Positions 17,315 to 26,774 of a stretch of 64,000 nucleotides of DNA are shown in pieces. Both the position numbers and the translations under genes were made by a program. Source of the stretch: Oxynema aestuarii AP17. Its GTDB lineage: Bacteria; Cyanobacteriota; Cyanobacteriia; Cyanobacteriales; Laspinemataceae. The first letter of the stretch is position 1. Every line of letters starts with the position of its first letter. The stretch covers positions 2,852,001 through 2,916,000 of the forward strand of contig NZ_CP051167.1 of assembly GCF_012295525.1 (NCBI RefSeq), given 5' to 3'. The notes beneath the pieces are model-generated. The model did no database searches and was not told the origin of the DNA. It saw only the letters and a program-made list of their open reading frames with translations.

Positions 17315-19363
17315 TCACAACTTTTCCGCCTCTAAATCTGCAGAAGTGATGCGAATTTGATTGCGGGCATTATTTTCCAAAAATTCCAGGGTATGGAGGA
17401 GGCGCAAAGCGGATTCGTAAGATTCGAGAATCAGTTCGTTGCGTTCGTCGGAAGAATCGACGATGTCATCGACGAGTAAACGTAAAAAGCCGATCATCGG
17501 ATTGAGGCGGGTTCGGATTTCGTAAGAGGTACCGATTAGGGTTTCGTTGCGCGCTTGTTTGATCAAGTCGCGGGTATCTTCCGAGAACTGCATCGCGTAG
17601 AGATTGGTGTAGTAACCGCCTTTTTCGAGCAGTTCGTGATGGGTTCCCGTTTCGACAACGCGCCCTTTGTCCATAACGGCGATACAGTCGGCATTTTGGA
17701 CGGTAGAGAGGCGGTGGGCGATCACTAAGGTGGTGCGATCGCGCCGCAAGGTTTCTAATGCTTGTTGGACCAGATGTTCGGAGACCGTATCGAGGGCGCT
17801 GGTAGCTTCGTCGAGAATCAAAATTTCTGGATTGCTTAATAAAGCCCGGGCGATCGCGATACGCTGGCGTTGTCCCCCGGATAGCATGATCCCGCGATCG
17901 CCGAGAATCGTGTCGAACCCTTTGGGCAGATCGACAATAAACTCGTAAGCATTGGCACGTTTGGCGGCTTCGACAATCTCTTCATCGGTGGCGTCCGGAC
18001 GGGCGTAGGCGATATTCTTGCGGACCGAGTCATTGAACAAAAAAGTATCCTGACTCACGATTCCCATGGCCCGCCGCAGCGATCGCATGTCAAATTCTCG
18101 GATATCCTTACCGTCAATCGTAATGCACCCTTCCGTCGGGTCGTAAAATCGCGGCAGCAAATCCGCCAAGGTCGATTTCCCTGCCCCCGACCCGCCGACT
18201 AACGCTAAGGTACTGCCTTTGGGCAACCACAAGTTGATGTCTTTGAGAACGACTTCCGTATGTCCGGGATAGGAAAACCAAATCCCATTGAAGCCAATCC
18301 CTTCTTTAAAGCCCCGATACGGTAAGGATCCGTTTTCGAGTAAGAGTTTATCGTCCCGACGCAGGAAGTTGTTGACTAAAATCGTACTCGGCACGAAGTT
18401 GGCAAATTCACTGCGGCTGTTGTTGAGTTGGCCGAGAACGGGAAGCAATTTATATAAAAATAACAAATAAGGTAATAAATTCGCCGAAAGTGCATTAATT
18501 TGTTCCGAGAAGAACGCGCGACCTAATAACACGATCGCGAACAACCCGAGCAACCCGGTCATTTCATTAATGGGATTGATCAGGGCGAAGTTAATCTGAG
18601 AGTCCATCTCAGCTTTTTCTCGTTCTTCGATCGCCTGTTTCAGTTTTAAATATTCGTATTCTTCGTTACTCGTCGATTTAACCAGACGAATGCCATTTAA
18701 CGCTTCTAAAAAAGAGCCGGAATAAACCCGAGATTTATCGGAAAGAATTTGACCGTATTTTTTAGAACGCTTGACAAAATATTGGCTGACTAGGGGGAGG
18801 CAAACTAAAACTAATGTGGAGGCTAAAGTGAGTTGCCAAGAAATCGAAATTAAAAAGGCCAAATAAATCAAAATTGTAATCATTTGAGTCGTCATTCGGA
18901 TCCCGGTCCGAATGGCGTTGGCCGTGCGGTTGATTTCTTGATTGATGCAGTTAATAATATCGCCAATTTTAGTTTTAGAATAATAATCGAGTTCTAAGTC
19001 TAAAACCAATTTAATTCCGGAAAGGCGAATGTTTTTCACCACCGATCGCGAGAGGTAACCGCCAAATACCGTACTGGCGATCGAGGTAATATTCTTGAGC
19101 AAAATGGCCAGCAAAATAGCCGCCGTCATGACCGCCAATTGATACTGTTCCGGAATGCCAGTAAAGACGGAGCTGACCGCTTTCACCACCGCCGGACTTT
19201 GCTGGAGCATCAAATCTTGTCCCAGAAACACTAACAGTACTGGGACGATTAACGTGGTACTGACCCCATTAAATAATGCTCCTGCCCAACCGAGTAAGAC
19301 GGTCACAGCCAGTAAAAATGGGCGCTGAAAAGCATATTGCAGGAGAAGTTTATTAGGAGACAT
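17315..19363 (-). CDS. ABC exporter (HepA/MsbA-like) with DHp-like C-terminal tail
   Basis: This 682-residue half-transporter has a six-helix membrane domain (about 10-325). Its ATPase domain has Walker A GGSGAGKST (390-398), signature LSGGQ (494-498) and Walker B LILDEA (514-520). It is of the lipid or glycan exporter type, like HepA of heterocystous cyanobacteria. The tail after about residue 580 is extra: SYEIRTRLNPMIGFLRLL at 613-630 copies the H-box of histidine kinases (SHELRTPLN), but with Tyr614 at the phospho-acceptor position. A second helix (ESYESALRLLHTLEFL) follows. It is last in the galE glycan cluster, 260 bp after the second glycosyltransferase. Confidence 0.93.
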   Translation of the reverse strand: MSPNKLLLQYAFQRPFLLAVTVLLGWAGALFNGVSTTLIVPVLLVFLGQDLMLQQSPAVVKAVSSVFTGIPEQYQLAVMTAAILLAILLKNITSIASTVFGGYLSRSVVKNIRLSGIKLVLDLELDYYSKTKIGDIINCINQEINRTANAIRTGIRMTTQMITILIYLAFLISISWQLTLASTLVLVCLPLVSQYFVKRSKKYGQILSDKSRVYSGSFLEALNGIRLVKSTSNEEYEYLKLKQAIEEREKAEMDSQINFALINPINEMTGLLGLFAIVLLGRAFFSEQINALSANLLPYLLFLYKLLPVLGQLNNSRSEFANFVPSTILVNNFLRRDDKLLLENGSLPYRGFKEGIGFNGIWFSYPGHTEVVLKDINLWLPKGSTLALVGGSGAGKSTLADLLPRFYDPTEGCITIDGKDIREFDMRSLRRAMGIVSQDTFLFNDSVRKNIAYARPDATDEEIVEAAKRANAYEFIVDLPKGFDTILGDRGIMLSGGQRQRIAIARALLSNPEILILDEATSALDTVSEHLVQQALETLRRDRTTLVIAHRLSTVQNADCIAVMDKGRVVETGTHHELLEKGGYYTNLYAMQFSEDTRDLIKQARNETLIGTSYEIRTRLNPMIGFLRLLVDDIVDSSDERNELILESYESALRLLHTLEFLENNARNQIRITSADLEAEKL

Positions 19364-19411
19364 TCAAAATTTCCTGCGTTACTAATTTATGCACGAGTTT
19401 GAGAGGGAAGC

Positions 19412-19437
19412 ATGAAACGATCGCGCGATCGTTTCAT
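19412..19437. repeat. 26-bp perfect palindrome
   Basis: Half-site ATGAAACGATCGC followed directly by its inverse forms a perfect palindrome with a HIP1-type GATCGCGCGATC core. It sits in the 260-bp gap between the glycosyltransferase and exporter genes. It could be an attenuator hairpin or a regulator site. Confidence 0.8.
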
Positions 19438-19623
19438 TTCTCTTCCTTTTCGAGGTTAAAATAGCTCGAACCATAATGATAACATTATAGTTTTTTGGAT
19501 TTAAACCGTAGGACTCCCATTCCGCTTGTCGATTTAAGCACGCCATCACCGCGATCGCTCCATCAGATGATCTCAAAAATTAGTCAGCTCCACTCTCATT
19601 TAAATAGCACCGCGACCGCAGTC

Positions 19624-20835
19624 TTAAAGAAGTCTTTCCAGTTCGGAAAACAGATTTAAAAGAATGTTAGACATGGCCTCAAAACTGTAAAATTTAACGC
19701 ATCTTTCTCGCGATCGCCCGGCTCGGTTGGCGGCGGCGCCGAAATCTTCAAAAATGGTTTCGATCGCCCGGGCCAACTGTTGGGGAGCGTGGGGATCGAC
19801 GAGATATCCAGTGTCTCCTAAAATCTCCGGGATGTCTCCCACCCGCGTCGCGAGAACGGGTTTGGCCATTGCCATGCCATCGGTTAATTTTAAAGGAAAT
19901 TGGGCTTTGGCTGCCGGGGTATCCCGTTGGGGAACCACGATGACATCGGCGGCGGCAATCACTGCGGGCATCTGTTGGGGTTCGACCGTGGGCAACTGCA
20001 CGATCCAATGACCCCAACGGCTTTTGAGACGCTCGTCGTAATCGTCGTAAGGGCTGCCCCCGACAATCGCCAAGCGATAATCGGGATCTTGCAACAGATC
20101 GAGGGCTTCGAGCACATCTTCGACGCCTTTATAAGCGCGGGGCGCCCCGGGAAACATTAACACCCGATAGTCACTCAAGCCGTAACGCGATCGCGCCGCC
20201 TCGCGATCGTATAAACTCGGATCGAAAAGATGCACGTCTTTACCGTTGGGAAGGTAGCAACCGCCAAAACGCTGCTGTAAAAAGGTGGTATGGGTCGTGA
20301 CGCGATCGGCTCGCGAGACCCAACGTTCCATCCATTTTAAATAGAGGGCATAATCTGGATTTCTCAACGAGCCGTTCGGTTTCAACAAGTCGCGCCCGAA
20401 TTGTTTGAGATCCGGTGGGCGATACTGCCACCGATCTCCCCCATGCCAACTGAGTTCCCAATCGTCGATATCGAGCAGTAAGGGGCGTTTGGTCAGAAAT
20501 TTTTTCAAAATTCCCAACCCAAAACTACTCGGTTTTGGCTTATAAGCATAGATAATATCCCCGTCGAGGCGATCGAGCAATTGGCGCGCCCCGTTGACGA
20601 ATCGCGGGTAGTTCGCCCCGGGGATATAAACGATGGGAATGCCTAAATTCGGCTCGAATGGCGGTTTTTCACCAAATAAAAAGCCGACGATTTCGACCTC
20701 GTAATCGAGCTTTTGCAGCACCCGGGCGAGTAGAAACGGACGGACTGCGCCACCCCAACGCCCGGCCCCTCGCACGGAAAGGTCGCTGACGACAATGGAA
20801 ACTTTTTTGGGTTTGGGCGGATTCGCTAAATTCAC
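19624..20835 (-). CDS. Glycosyltransferase, GT4/GT-B type
   Basis: This 403-residue GT-B enzyme starts with a short Lys/Pro-rich head and then VSIVVSDLSVRGAGRWGGAVRPF. It ends with a Rossmann domain with LMFPGAPRAYKGVEDVLEAL and the donor-binding block LTDGMAMAKPVLATRVGDIPEIL, typical of retaining GT4 enzymes. The usual Glu of the E-x7-E motif is not obvious (KLTDGMAMAKP), so the donor site is somewhat divergent. It is encoded within the galE cluster, 75 bp after the other transferase gene. It probably adds one sugar to the exported glycan; the donor is unknown. Confidence 0.88.
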   Translation of the reverse strand: MNLANPPKPKKVSIVVSDLSVRGAGRWGGAVRPFLLARVLQKLDYEVEIVGFLFGEKPPFEPNLGIPIVYIPGANYPRFVNGARQLLDRLDGDIIYAYKPKPSSFGLGILKKFLTKRPLLLDIDDWELSWHGGDRWQYRPPDLKQFGRDLLKPNGSLRNPDYALYLKWMERWVSRADRVTTHTTFLQQRFGGCYLPNGKDVHLFDPSLYDREAARSRYGLSDYRVLMFPGAPRAYKGVEDVLEALDLLQDPDYRLAIVGGSPYDDYDERLKSRWGHWIVQLPTVEPQQMPAVIAAADVIVVPQRDTPAAKAQFPLKLTDGMAMAKPVLATRVGDIPEILGDTGYLVDPHAPQQLARAIETIFEDFGAAANRAGRSRERCVKFYSFEAMSNILLNLFSELERLL

Positions 20836-20910
20836 GATCGGCTCGCGACAAGGGTGTTGAGTTTAACGATAACAATTGAGAGGAGGGGGCAGCACGACGA
20901 TCGCGCGCCC

Positions 20911-22158
20911 TCACATGCGATCGTTGACGATGCGTCGGCGTAACAAAAACGGAACCGTTTGCCAGACTTGGCTGGGGAGCGATCGCCCCGGGTGTTCCTC
21001 GCGCACCCGTGCCATTAATGTTTGTAGTTTAACCGCACAGCGCGACCAATCAAATTCGGCGATCGCCCGTTCCCGCCCGAATTCGCCCATTTGCTCGCGC
21101 AACGGTCGATTTTCGAGCAAGCGAACGATCGCGGCGGCGATCGCTTCCGGGTCTTGCGGATCGACCAAATACCCCGTTTTCCCGTCTACCACCGCATCGG
21201 GCACGCCCCCACTGCGACCCGCCACCACGGGCAACCCGCAGATATTGGCTTCCAGATAGACGATCCCGAACCCTTCCACTTCGTGAGATCCTTGGGGCTG
21301 ACGGCTGACCATCGCGAACACCGTTCCCAGATGGTACGCCGCCTGGAGATCCGCGTCGGACATCGCCCCCGTAAACCGCACGGATTGCCCTAAATTCAGC
21401 TCCTCCACCTGCCTTTCGAGGCGATCGCGGTCGGGACCGTCTCCGACGACGAGATAGACCGTCTCGGGGAATTTAGCCAGCACTCGCGGCAGGGCGGCGA
21501 TCGTGCGATCGATCCCCTTGCGTTCCAACAGGCGACCGACACTTAAAATCACCGGGCGATTTTCCAGGTCGTAGCGCGCGCGCAAAGCTTGCAAATACCC
21601 CCCCTCCGGGACGTTCCGCCACTGGCGCACGTCGATTCCCGGCGTAATTCGCACCACCTTTTCCGGCGCCACCCCGCACGCTTTGACCAATTCTCCCGTG
21701 TAATTGCTGTTAGAAACAACCCGCGCCGCTTGGGAAAAAACCAGATTCATCAACAAGTTTTTTTCCGAATCCCGTTGGTTTTCTAAAACCTCTTTTCCGT
21801 GGGTGTAAACGATGTAAGGAATCCCTAATGTTTGCCACAATAACCACCCCGTCATCCCGTCGGGAAGCACTACGCCACAATGAACGCAATCGAGGGGCGA
21901 TTTAACGTGAATTTCTGCTAAAATTTTCCACCATTTCCATCGTCCCGGACGCCCCCACTTAAACCACTTTTGACTTAAGTCTGGAATCCGCAAAATTGGC
22001 AGGGGGTAGGCGCGATCGAACTCCTGCCAATTCCCCGTTAAATCTGGCGTGGCGATCTTTACATTTTCCCCTTCCAGATGGGTAAATAAAGCATGATAGT
22101 AATTTTCTCGTCCGCCAATCCGGGGTAAAAAAGTGTCCGTAACTAAAAGTGAATTCAC
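20911..22158 (-). CDS. Glycosyltransferase family 4
   Basis: This 415-residue GT-B transferase has the N-terminal acceptor domain (MNSLLVTDTFLPRIGGRENYYHALF, with the Gly-Gly loop) and a C-terminal donor domain. The latter shows LSVGRLLERKGIDRTIAAL and the E-x7-E region EGFGIVYLEANICGLPVVAGRSGGVPD, in which both Glu residues are present. This is a standard retaining GT4 of the polysaccharide or lipid-glycan type. It lies between the FkbM-like gene (67 bp upstream) and the second transferase gene (75 bp downstream) and belongs to the same transcription unit. Confidence 0.92.
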   Translation of the reverse strand: MNSLLVTDTFLPRIGGRENYYHALFTHLEGENVKIATPDLTGNWQEFDRAYPLPILRIPDLSQKWFKWGRPGRWKWWKILAEIHVKSPLDCVHCGVVLPDGMTGWLLWQTLGIPYIVYTHGKEVLENQRDSEKNLLMNLVFSQAARVVSNSNYTGELVKACGVAPEKVVRITPGIDVRQWRNVPEGGYLQALRARYDLENRPVILSVGRLLERKGIDRTIAALPRVLAKFPETVYLVVGDGPDRDRLERQVEELNLGQSVRFTGAMSDADLQAAYHLGTVFAMVSRQPQGSHEVEGFGIVYLEANICGLPVVAGRSGGVPDAVVDGKTGYLVDPQDPEAIAAAIVRLLENRPLREQMGEFGRERAIAEFDWSRCAVKLQTLMARVREEHPGRSLPSQVWQTVPFLLRRRIVNDRM

Positions 22159-22225
22159 AATTGAAATAACTTAGAACTTATTCGATGTTTTTACTCCATT
22201 CAAAAAAAATATTCTAAAACAACGC

Positions 22226-23191
22226 TTAAACCTCCTCGAAATCTAAAGTTTTTACAATTTCCCATTGTTCTTGCTGGCTGTATCTCTGCACGCGGATGTA
22301 ACTGGGATAATACGCCTCTTTTACCGTCACTGCAGCCAACTTATCCGCCGCCACATCCTCGCGCACGAAAAACGCATTCACCCCATAAGAATCGCAACCC
22401 ACCAACCTGTAACCTTTCAGTTTAGCTAATTGAGTAAATGCGGCGAGAGAGGCCCCGTGATAGAACCCAGTCGGATGTTTTTCAAAGCGATCGAAAACGG
22501 GTTCATATTTCACCGTTAACGCTGCTTCGTCGCCGAGAGAAGCATTGTACTCCACAACCACCACGCGCGGCGAAATCACAGAAATCGCTTTCCAAACCCA
22601 ATAATCGTTACTATCAATATCGATAGAAAGCAGATCGATCTCGCCTTCTATCTGATTATTCACCAGTTTTTCGTTAATATTCTCCGCCGTTACTAAACAG
22701 CGATCGAGCTTCACCCGATTCGCCTGTTGACCGAGCATATTTTGATAGTATTTTTTGGCCGCATTAAAAAAGTTTTCGTCCGCTTCCATGAGCAATCCTT
22801 CCCAGCCAAAGTTGAGAGAAAGATTGGCACTATTGCATTCGCGACCATCTTGGATACCAAATTCGACAAAGCGGCGATTTGTGGTTCCAATTTTAGAAAA
22901 GATGTAGAGTAAGATTCCATCTTCTCCATATTGGGAATAGAGTTTAAATTCTCTAGCATTTAACTCATTTTTCGGCGATCGCCTCTCCTGCAGTTCGGGA
23001 TATTTTTCTGATAAAATCAGCGTCGATAAATTTTTAACTCGCCTTTCGCTTTCTTCCAAAAGGCGAATTGTTTCATTCAGTTTTTGTTTTGTTTTCGCCA
23101 GTTGACCCGGGAGGCTGAGATATTCTTGAATCTCTGTATTCCAGGCTTTAGGAATTAAGGCTTTAACGAAGGACTTAAAGGAATTACTCAT
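22226..23191 (-). CDS. FkbM-like methyltransferase-fold protein
   Basis: This 321-residue protein has an N-terminal helical or coiled-coil stretch (about 25-65, Leu/Glu/Lys-rich). After it comes a Rossmann-like domain with SQYGEDGILLYIFSKIG, FVEFGIQDGRECNSANLS and a later IDLLSIDIDSNDYWVWKAI, then VVVVEYNAS. The FVEFG/GREC block and IDIDSNDYW are those of FkbM-type or related SAM-dependent enzymes found in glycan clusters. The classic GxGxG is replaced by FGIQDG, so methyl transfer is likely but unproven. It sits 40 bp after the AsnB-like gene and 67 bp before a glycosyltransferase gene. Confidence 0.75.
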   Translation of the reverse strand: MSNSFKSFVKALIPKAWNTEIQEYLSLPGQLAKTKQKLNETIRLLEESERRVKNLSTLILSEKYPELQERRSPKNELNAREFKLYSQYGEDGILLYIFSKIGTTNRRFVEFGIQDGRECNSANLSLNFGWEGLLMEADENFFNAAKKYYQNMLGQQANRVKLDRCLVTAENINEKLVNNQIEGEIDLLSIDIDSNDYWVWKAISVISPRVVVVEYNASLGDEAALTVKYEPVFDRFEKHPTGFYHGASLAAFTQLAKLKGYRLVGCDSYGVNAFFVREDVAADKLAAVTVKEAYYPSYIRVQRYSQQEQWEIVKTLDFEEV

Positions 23192-23231
23192 CAGTTTAGT
23201 TAAATTTAATGTAAGTTTTGAAAAGTACTCA

Positions 23232-24782
23232 TTATTTACAAAGTTGATTTTGCTTGAGTAAATCTTTCCAAAATATAGTAGAAACCAAAAAGGCGATCGC
23301 CGGAGTACGATTTTGCTGTTTTTGATGTTCTTCTACGATCGCATCCACTATTTTAGAATCAATAATATCGGATAACATCTGCGCGCGATCGCGCACGAAA
23401 TCGGCGATCGTTGGAGTAGCAAACCATTCGGCATAATTTGCATAAGGAATCACCGGATATTGATGATTTCGCTTCCAATAAAATAGCGGTGGTTTGGCCG
23501 ACATTTTTAAGCTTTTTCCTTCTTCTGGAAAAGCTAAAAGTTGAGCGCAATTTTTTTGAATAGCAAATCGATGCCAGTGGGAACCTAATTTCCAAATTCG
23601 GCTTAAATGCCAAATCGTATTCACCCAATTCTGGCTTAAAAAAGGCGCCCGCCAGCCGATATTGGCACCGTAGAGGGTCAAGCCATTTCCCATAAAGTTT
23701 TTCACTCGTTGTTCGAGATAGAATCGGTCTAAACCGGGTAAGAATTGATGGTAACTTAAATCGATTAAGTGCTGCACGCGATCGCGCCGTCCCGTCTCGT
23801 CCAATTGTTGCCCTAACTCTGGGGTTAAATGATGCAGTTCTTCCGGTTGAAACACCTGTTTTAAATACCCTTGCCAAAGTTTCGCCAAACTTGCCTCGGG
23901 TTTTTTCCATTGTTTCTCGATTGCTTCCCAACCGCGATCGTAGAAAAAGGTGCGGGCAAATTCCCCGTTTGTCCCGACAAAAAAGCTAGAATTGGGGTTT
24001 AATTGAGCTTGTTTGACATATAAATAAGTATGCCAATGGCGCGCTGTTTTAGTTCCGTTTGTTAAGCGGACGATTTGGGAACCGTAGGTTAAATAATCTT
24101 CGAGGTTGAGTTGAGAAACGGCTAATTTTAAGTTAAATTTTTTGGCAATTTGTCGAGAAATGATAACATCGGTGCTTCGATCGAATCCCATGGTGAGCAA
24201 ATCGGGTTTGCACCCTTGTCGTAGAAAGCTGCTGAGAATTAAACGCGAGTCAAATCCGCCGGACATGGACACGACAGGCTGAGTATTCGTCCAGCATTGA
24301 ATTTCTCGATTGAAGTCATCGAGTGCAGTGTCGGGGTCGGTGTAAATTTGGGGGTGAATTTCGTCCCAAGTTAGGGTTTTTTGGTTTAACTGACCGTTTT
24401 TAAAATGCAGGATGGTTCCCGGGGGGACGCGGTGAATGTCCGGGTGCAAACTTTCGTTTTCTAAAAGATGTTCTAATCCGAGTAAGTTTCCTAATGCTTC
24501 CCAATTCCACGACCAAGATAAGCCACTTTTTTGTAAGACGCCGAAAACGGTTTCGTCGTGGAAAATTTGGCCGTTTTTAACGGTGTAATAGTATTGACAA
24601 ACGCCGTAAATTGAGGTAATTAAATAAGTTTCTGAAGGGTGGACGATCGCGATCGCGTAATTTCCACCGAGACGAGGGAAGTTTTCCACCCCATCTTGTA
24701 AAAATTTCTGTAAGAGGCGATCGCGGTTTAAGGAACAATATCCAATAATATTAAGCTGATAATTTTGAGTCTCATCCAGCAT
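23232..24782 (-). CDS. Asparagine-synthetase-like amidotransferase without N-terminal Cys
   Basis: This 516-residue protein has an AsnB-like layout: an N-terminal beta-rich domain and a PP-loop synthetase domain with SGGFDSR at 174-180. The family's glutaminase domain normally starts Met-Cys-Gly, with Cys as nucleophile. Here the start is MLDETQNYQLNIIGYC and no Cys follows the Met, so glutamine hydrolysis should be absent. Ammonia or another amine may be used, or the protein may act only as an adenylating ligase. Upstream sequence is only 15 bp, so no missing exon-like part is hidden. AsnB-like proteins are frequent in surface-glycan clusters, where they amidate uronic sugars. Confidence 0.85.
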   Translation of the reverse strand: MLDETQNYQLNIIGYCSLNRDRLLQKFLQDGVENFPRLGGNYAIAIVHPSETYLITSIYGVCQYYYTVKNGQIFHDETVFGVLQKSGLSWSWNWEALGNLLGLEHLLENESLHPDIHRVPPGTILHFKNGQLNQKTLTWDEIHPQIYTDPDTALDDFNREIQCWTNTQPVVSMSGGFDSRLILSSFLRQGCKPDLLTMGFDRSTDVIISRQIAKKFNLKLAVSQLNLEDYLTYGSQIVRLTNGTKTARHWHTYLYVKQAQLNPNSSFFVGTNGEFARTFFYDRGWEAIEKQWKKPEASLAKLWQGYLKQVFQPEELHHLTPELGQQLDETGRRDRVQHLIDLSYHQFLPGLDRFYLEQRVKNFMGNGLTLYGANIGWRAPFLSQNWVNTIWHLSRIWKLGSHWHRFAIQKNCAQLLAFPEEGKSLKMSAKPPLFYWKRNHQYPVIPYANYAEWFATPTIADFVRDRAQMLSDIIDSKIVDAIVEEHQKQQNRTPAIAFLVSTIFWKDLLKQNQLCK

Positions 24783-24797
24783 CAGTTTAAGTCCTAT

Positions 24798-25571
24798 TTA
24801 TTGGTGTTCGTCCGCCTTCGATCGCCCGCTATTGCTGGGATTGACCCCAACGGCAATTAAGTTTTTGCCACGAACGACATCGACCTCAAAATGCATCACT
24901 TCTTTTAAGAAGATGTGAAAGGCATTCCATAATAGGCGATCGTAAAACCATTGTTTTAAGCGTCGTTGATGTAGAGAAAATTCGCCTTTGATTTCTAAAA
25001 TTTCATATCCGGTGACTTGCAAAACTTGACGCAAGCTATCTTTAGTTAAGGGGAGTTCGTGGGTAAAATCTCCAAAAAAGGTGCGAATATTAAAGGGATT
25101 ACTCATGTTAGGAACGCGCACGATCGCCCGACCTCCGGGAACGAGGCGATCGCGAACTAAAGACAAGGTTTCGAGGGCTTCGGACTTACTCAAATGTTCG
25201 AGAACGTCACTCATGACGACGATATCGAAGAGTTCGTCGCACTGGTGTAAGTAACTCAAAACATCGGTACATTCGACTTGAGTAAAGCCGCGATCGTGGC
25301 AAAACTGCACTAATTCTGGGGAGAGATCGATCGCGTACAATTCATGATATCCCAACTGCTGACAGCACCGTAAAAAAGCACCGGGTCCGCAACCAATTTC
25401 AAAGATTTTTGCATTTTTATGCTCCGGTAAATAAGGACCGAAATAACGGGCATATTGGTCGGCTTTATATTGCAGTAATTTATCGTTTAAATTACTGCCC
25501 GGATCGTAGGTGGTGGTCAGATATCGTTCGTAAAGTTGGGAACGATAGGACAGTTGGGAATTGTCGGACAT
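24798..25571 (-). CDS. SAM-dependent methyltransferase, class I
   Basis: This 257-residue protein of the Methyltransf_11/23 type has motif I FEIGCGPGAFL (near residue 55), then AIDLSPELVQFC and the acidic motif FDIVVMSDVLEHL, followed by LVPGGRAIVRVPN. It most likely methylates a sugar or a sugar nucleotide of the glycan made by this cluster. The gene is tightly packed: 16 bp from the galE stop upstream and 15 bp before the AsnB-like gene. Confidence 0.93.
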   Translation of the reverse strand: MSDNSQLSYRSQLYERYLTTTYDPGSNLNDKLLQYKADQYARYFGPYLPEHKNAKIFEIGCGPGAFLRCCQQLGYHELYAIDLSPELVQFCHDRGFTQVECTDVLSYLHQCDELFDIVVMSDVLEHLSKSEALETLSLVRDRLVPGGRAIVRVPNMSNPFNIRTFFGDFTHELPLTKDSLRQVLQVTGYEILEIKGEFSLHQRRLKQWFYDRLLWNAFHIFLKEVMHFEVDVVRGKNLIAVGVNPSNSGRSKADEHQ

Positions 25572-25587
25572 GGTTTATTCTCCGAAT

Positions 25588-26604
25588 TCACTCTCCGGCG
25601 ATCGCGCTACCGTGGCGTTTTTGGTGCCACTGCCACGCATGACTTATGATAGCTTCGAGATCGGGATATTGGGGAGTCCAGCCGAGAATTTTGGCGGCTT
25701 TTTCGCAACTTCCGACTAAACTGGGCGGATCTCCGGGGCGGCGATCGCCGATTTGGGTGGGTATTTTTTGCCCCGTCACTTTTTCGGCTGTTTCGATGAC
25801 TTGTTTGACTGAAAAACCGCCGCCACTGCCTAAGTTAAAAAAGTCACTTTTCCCACCTTTTAATAAGTATTCTAAGCCTAAAACATGGGCGGAAGCTAAA
25901 TCGTTGACGTGGATGTAGTCGCGGATGCAAGTTCCGTCTGCAGTGGGATAATCGGTGCCGTAAATGGCGATCGATTGGCGCATTCCTAACAGGGTTTGCA
26001 AGACCAGGGGAATTAAATGAGTTTCCGGGTCGTGATCTTCGCCGAGTAACCCGGTCGGATCGGCTCCGGCTGCGTTAAAATAGCGGAAACTCACGGATTT
26101 AAAATCGTAAGCGCGATCGAAATCAACTAACATCCGTTCGACCATTAGTTTGGTCATTCCGTAAGGATTGATCGGGTTTTGTGGGTGGTCTTCCGTCAAT
26201 GGTAATTGTTGGGGAATGCCGTAAGTCGCGCAAGTCGAAGAAAAGACAAATGTTTTGACTCCAGCCGCTAACATGGCTTCGAGTAAAGTCAGGGTTCCGA
26301 TAACATTATTGCTGTAATATTTCGCCGGATCGGTGACGGATTCGCCGACATAAGCATAAGCGGCAAAATGCATGACGGCGGCGATCGCGTGGGTTTGAAA
26401 AAGGCGATCGAGTAAGGGACGATCGCGGGTATCTCCCATCACTAATTCGACATCGAGAATGGTTTCGACGAGTTCTCGATGTCCGTACACTAAATTATCG
26501 AGAATGACGACGCGATATCCCGCCCGTTTTAAGGCAAGAACGGCATGAGAACCGATATATCCTGCTCCGCCTGTTACGAGAATTGTGGAGTTAACCTCAC
26601 TCAC
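25588..26604 (-). CDS. galE: UDP-glucose 4-epimerase
   Basis: This 338-residue short-chain dehydrogenase family epimerase interconverts UDP-glucose and UDP-galactose. The NAD-binding motif GGAGYIGSH is at the N-terminus, the catalytic Tyr and Lys are in NPYGMTK, and the Ser/Thr block VFSSTCATYG is present. Length matches the family. It is the first gene of a leftward cluster of seven genes that probably makes and exports a surface glycan. The 170-bp gap upstream should carry the cluster's promoter, but I cannot pick one. Confidence 0.96.
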   Translation of the reverse strand: MSEVNSTILVTGGAGYIGSHAVLALKRAGYRVVILDNLVYGHRELVETILDVELVMGDTRDRPLLDRLFQTHAIAAVMHFAAYAYVGESVTDPAKYYSNNVIGTLTLLEAMLAAGVKTFVFSSTCATYGIPQQLPLTEDHPQNPINPYGMTKLMVERMLVDFDRAYDFKSVSFRYFNAAGADPTGLLGEDHDPETHLIPLVLQTLLGMRQSIAIYGTDYPTADGTCIRDYIHVNDLASAHVLGLEYLLKGGKSDFFNLGSGGGFSVKQVIETAEKVTGQKIPTQIGDRRPGDPPSLVGSCEKAAKILGWTPQYPDLEAIISHAWQWHQKRHGSAIAGE

Positions 26605-26774
26605 GGTTGAGTCCTTTTTTACGGTTTTCTAAACGCTGGTAGAAATTTTCGCAGTAAAACGCAAAAATCGGGACGATCGCATTAATTTGTTACGAAAAAA
26701 AAGAGCAGATTTCTGGCAATCGCCCGCGATCGTCCGATCTCGTCGATCGCCTCGCCGGAGATCGAACCGGGGTT

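Noticed and set aside
19382-19576. A 64-codon leftward frame between a transferase and the exporter
   Set aside because: It runs across the perfect palindrome and shows no protein-like pattern; the frame is probably open by chance.
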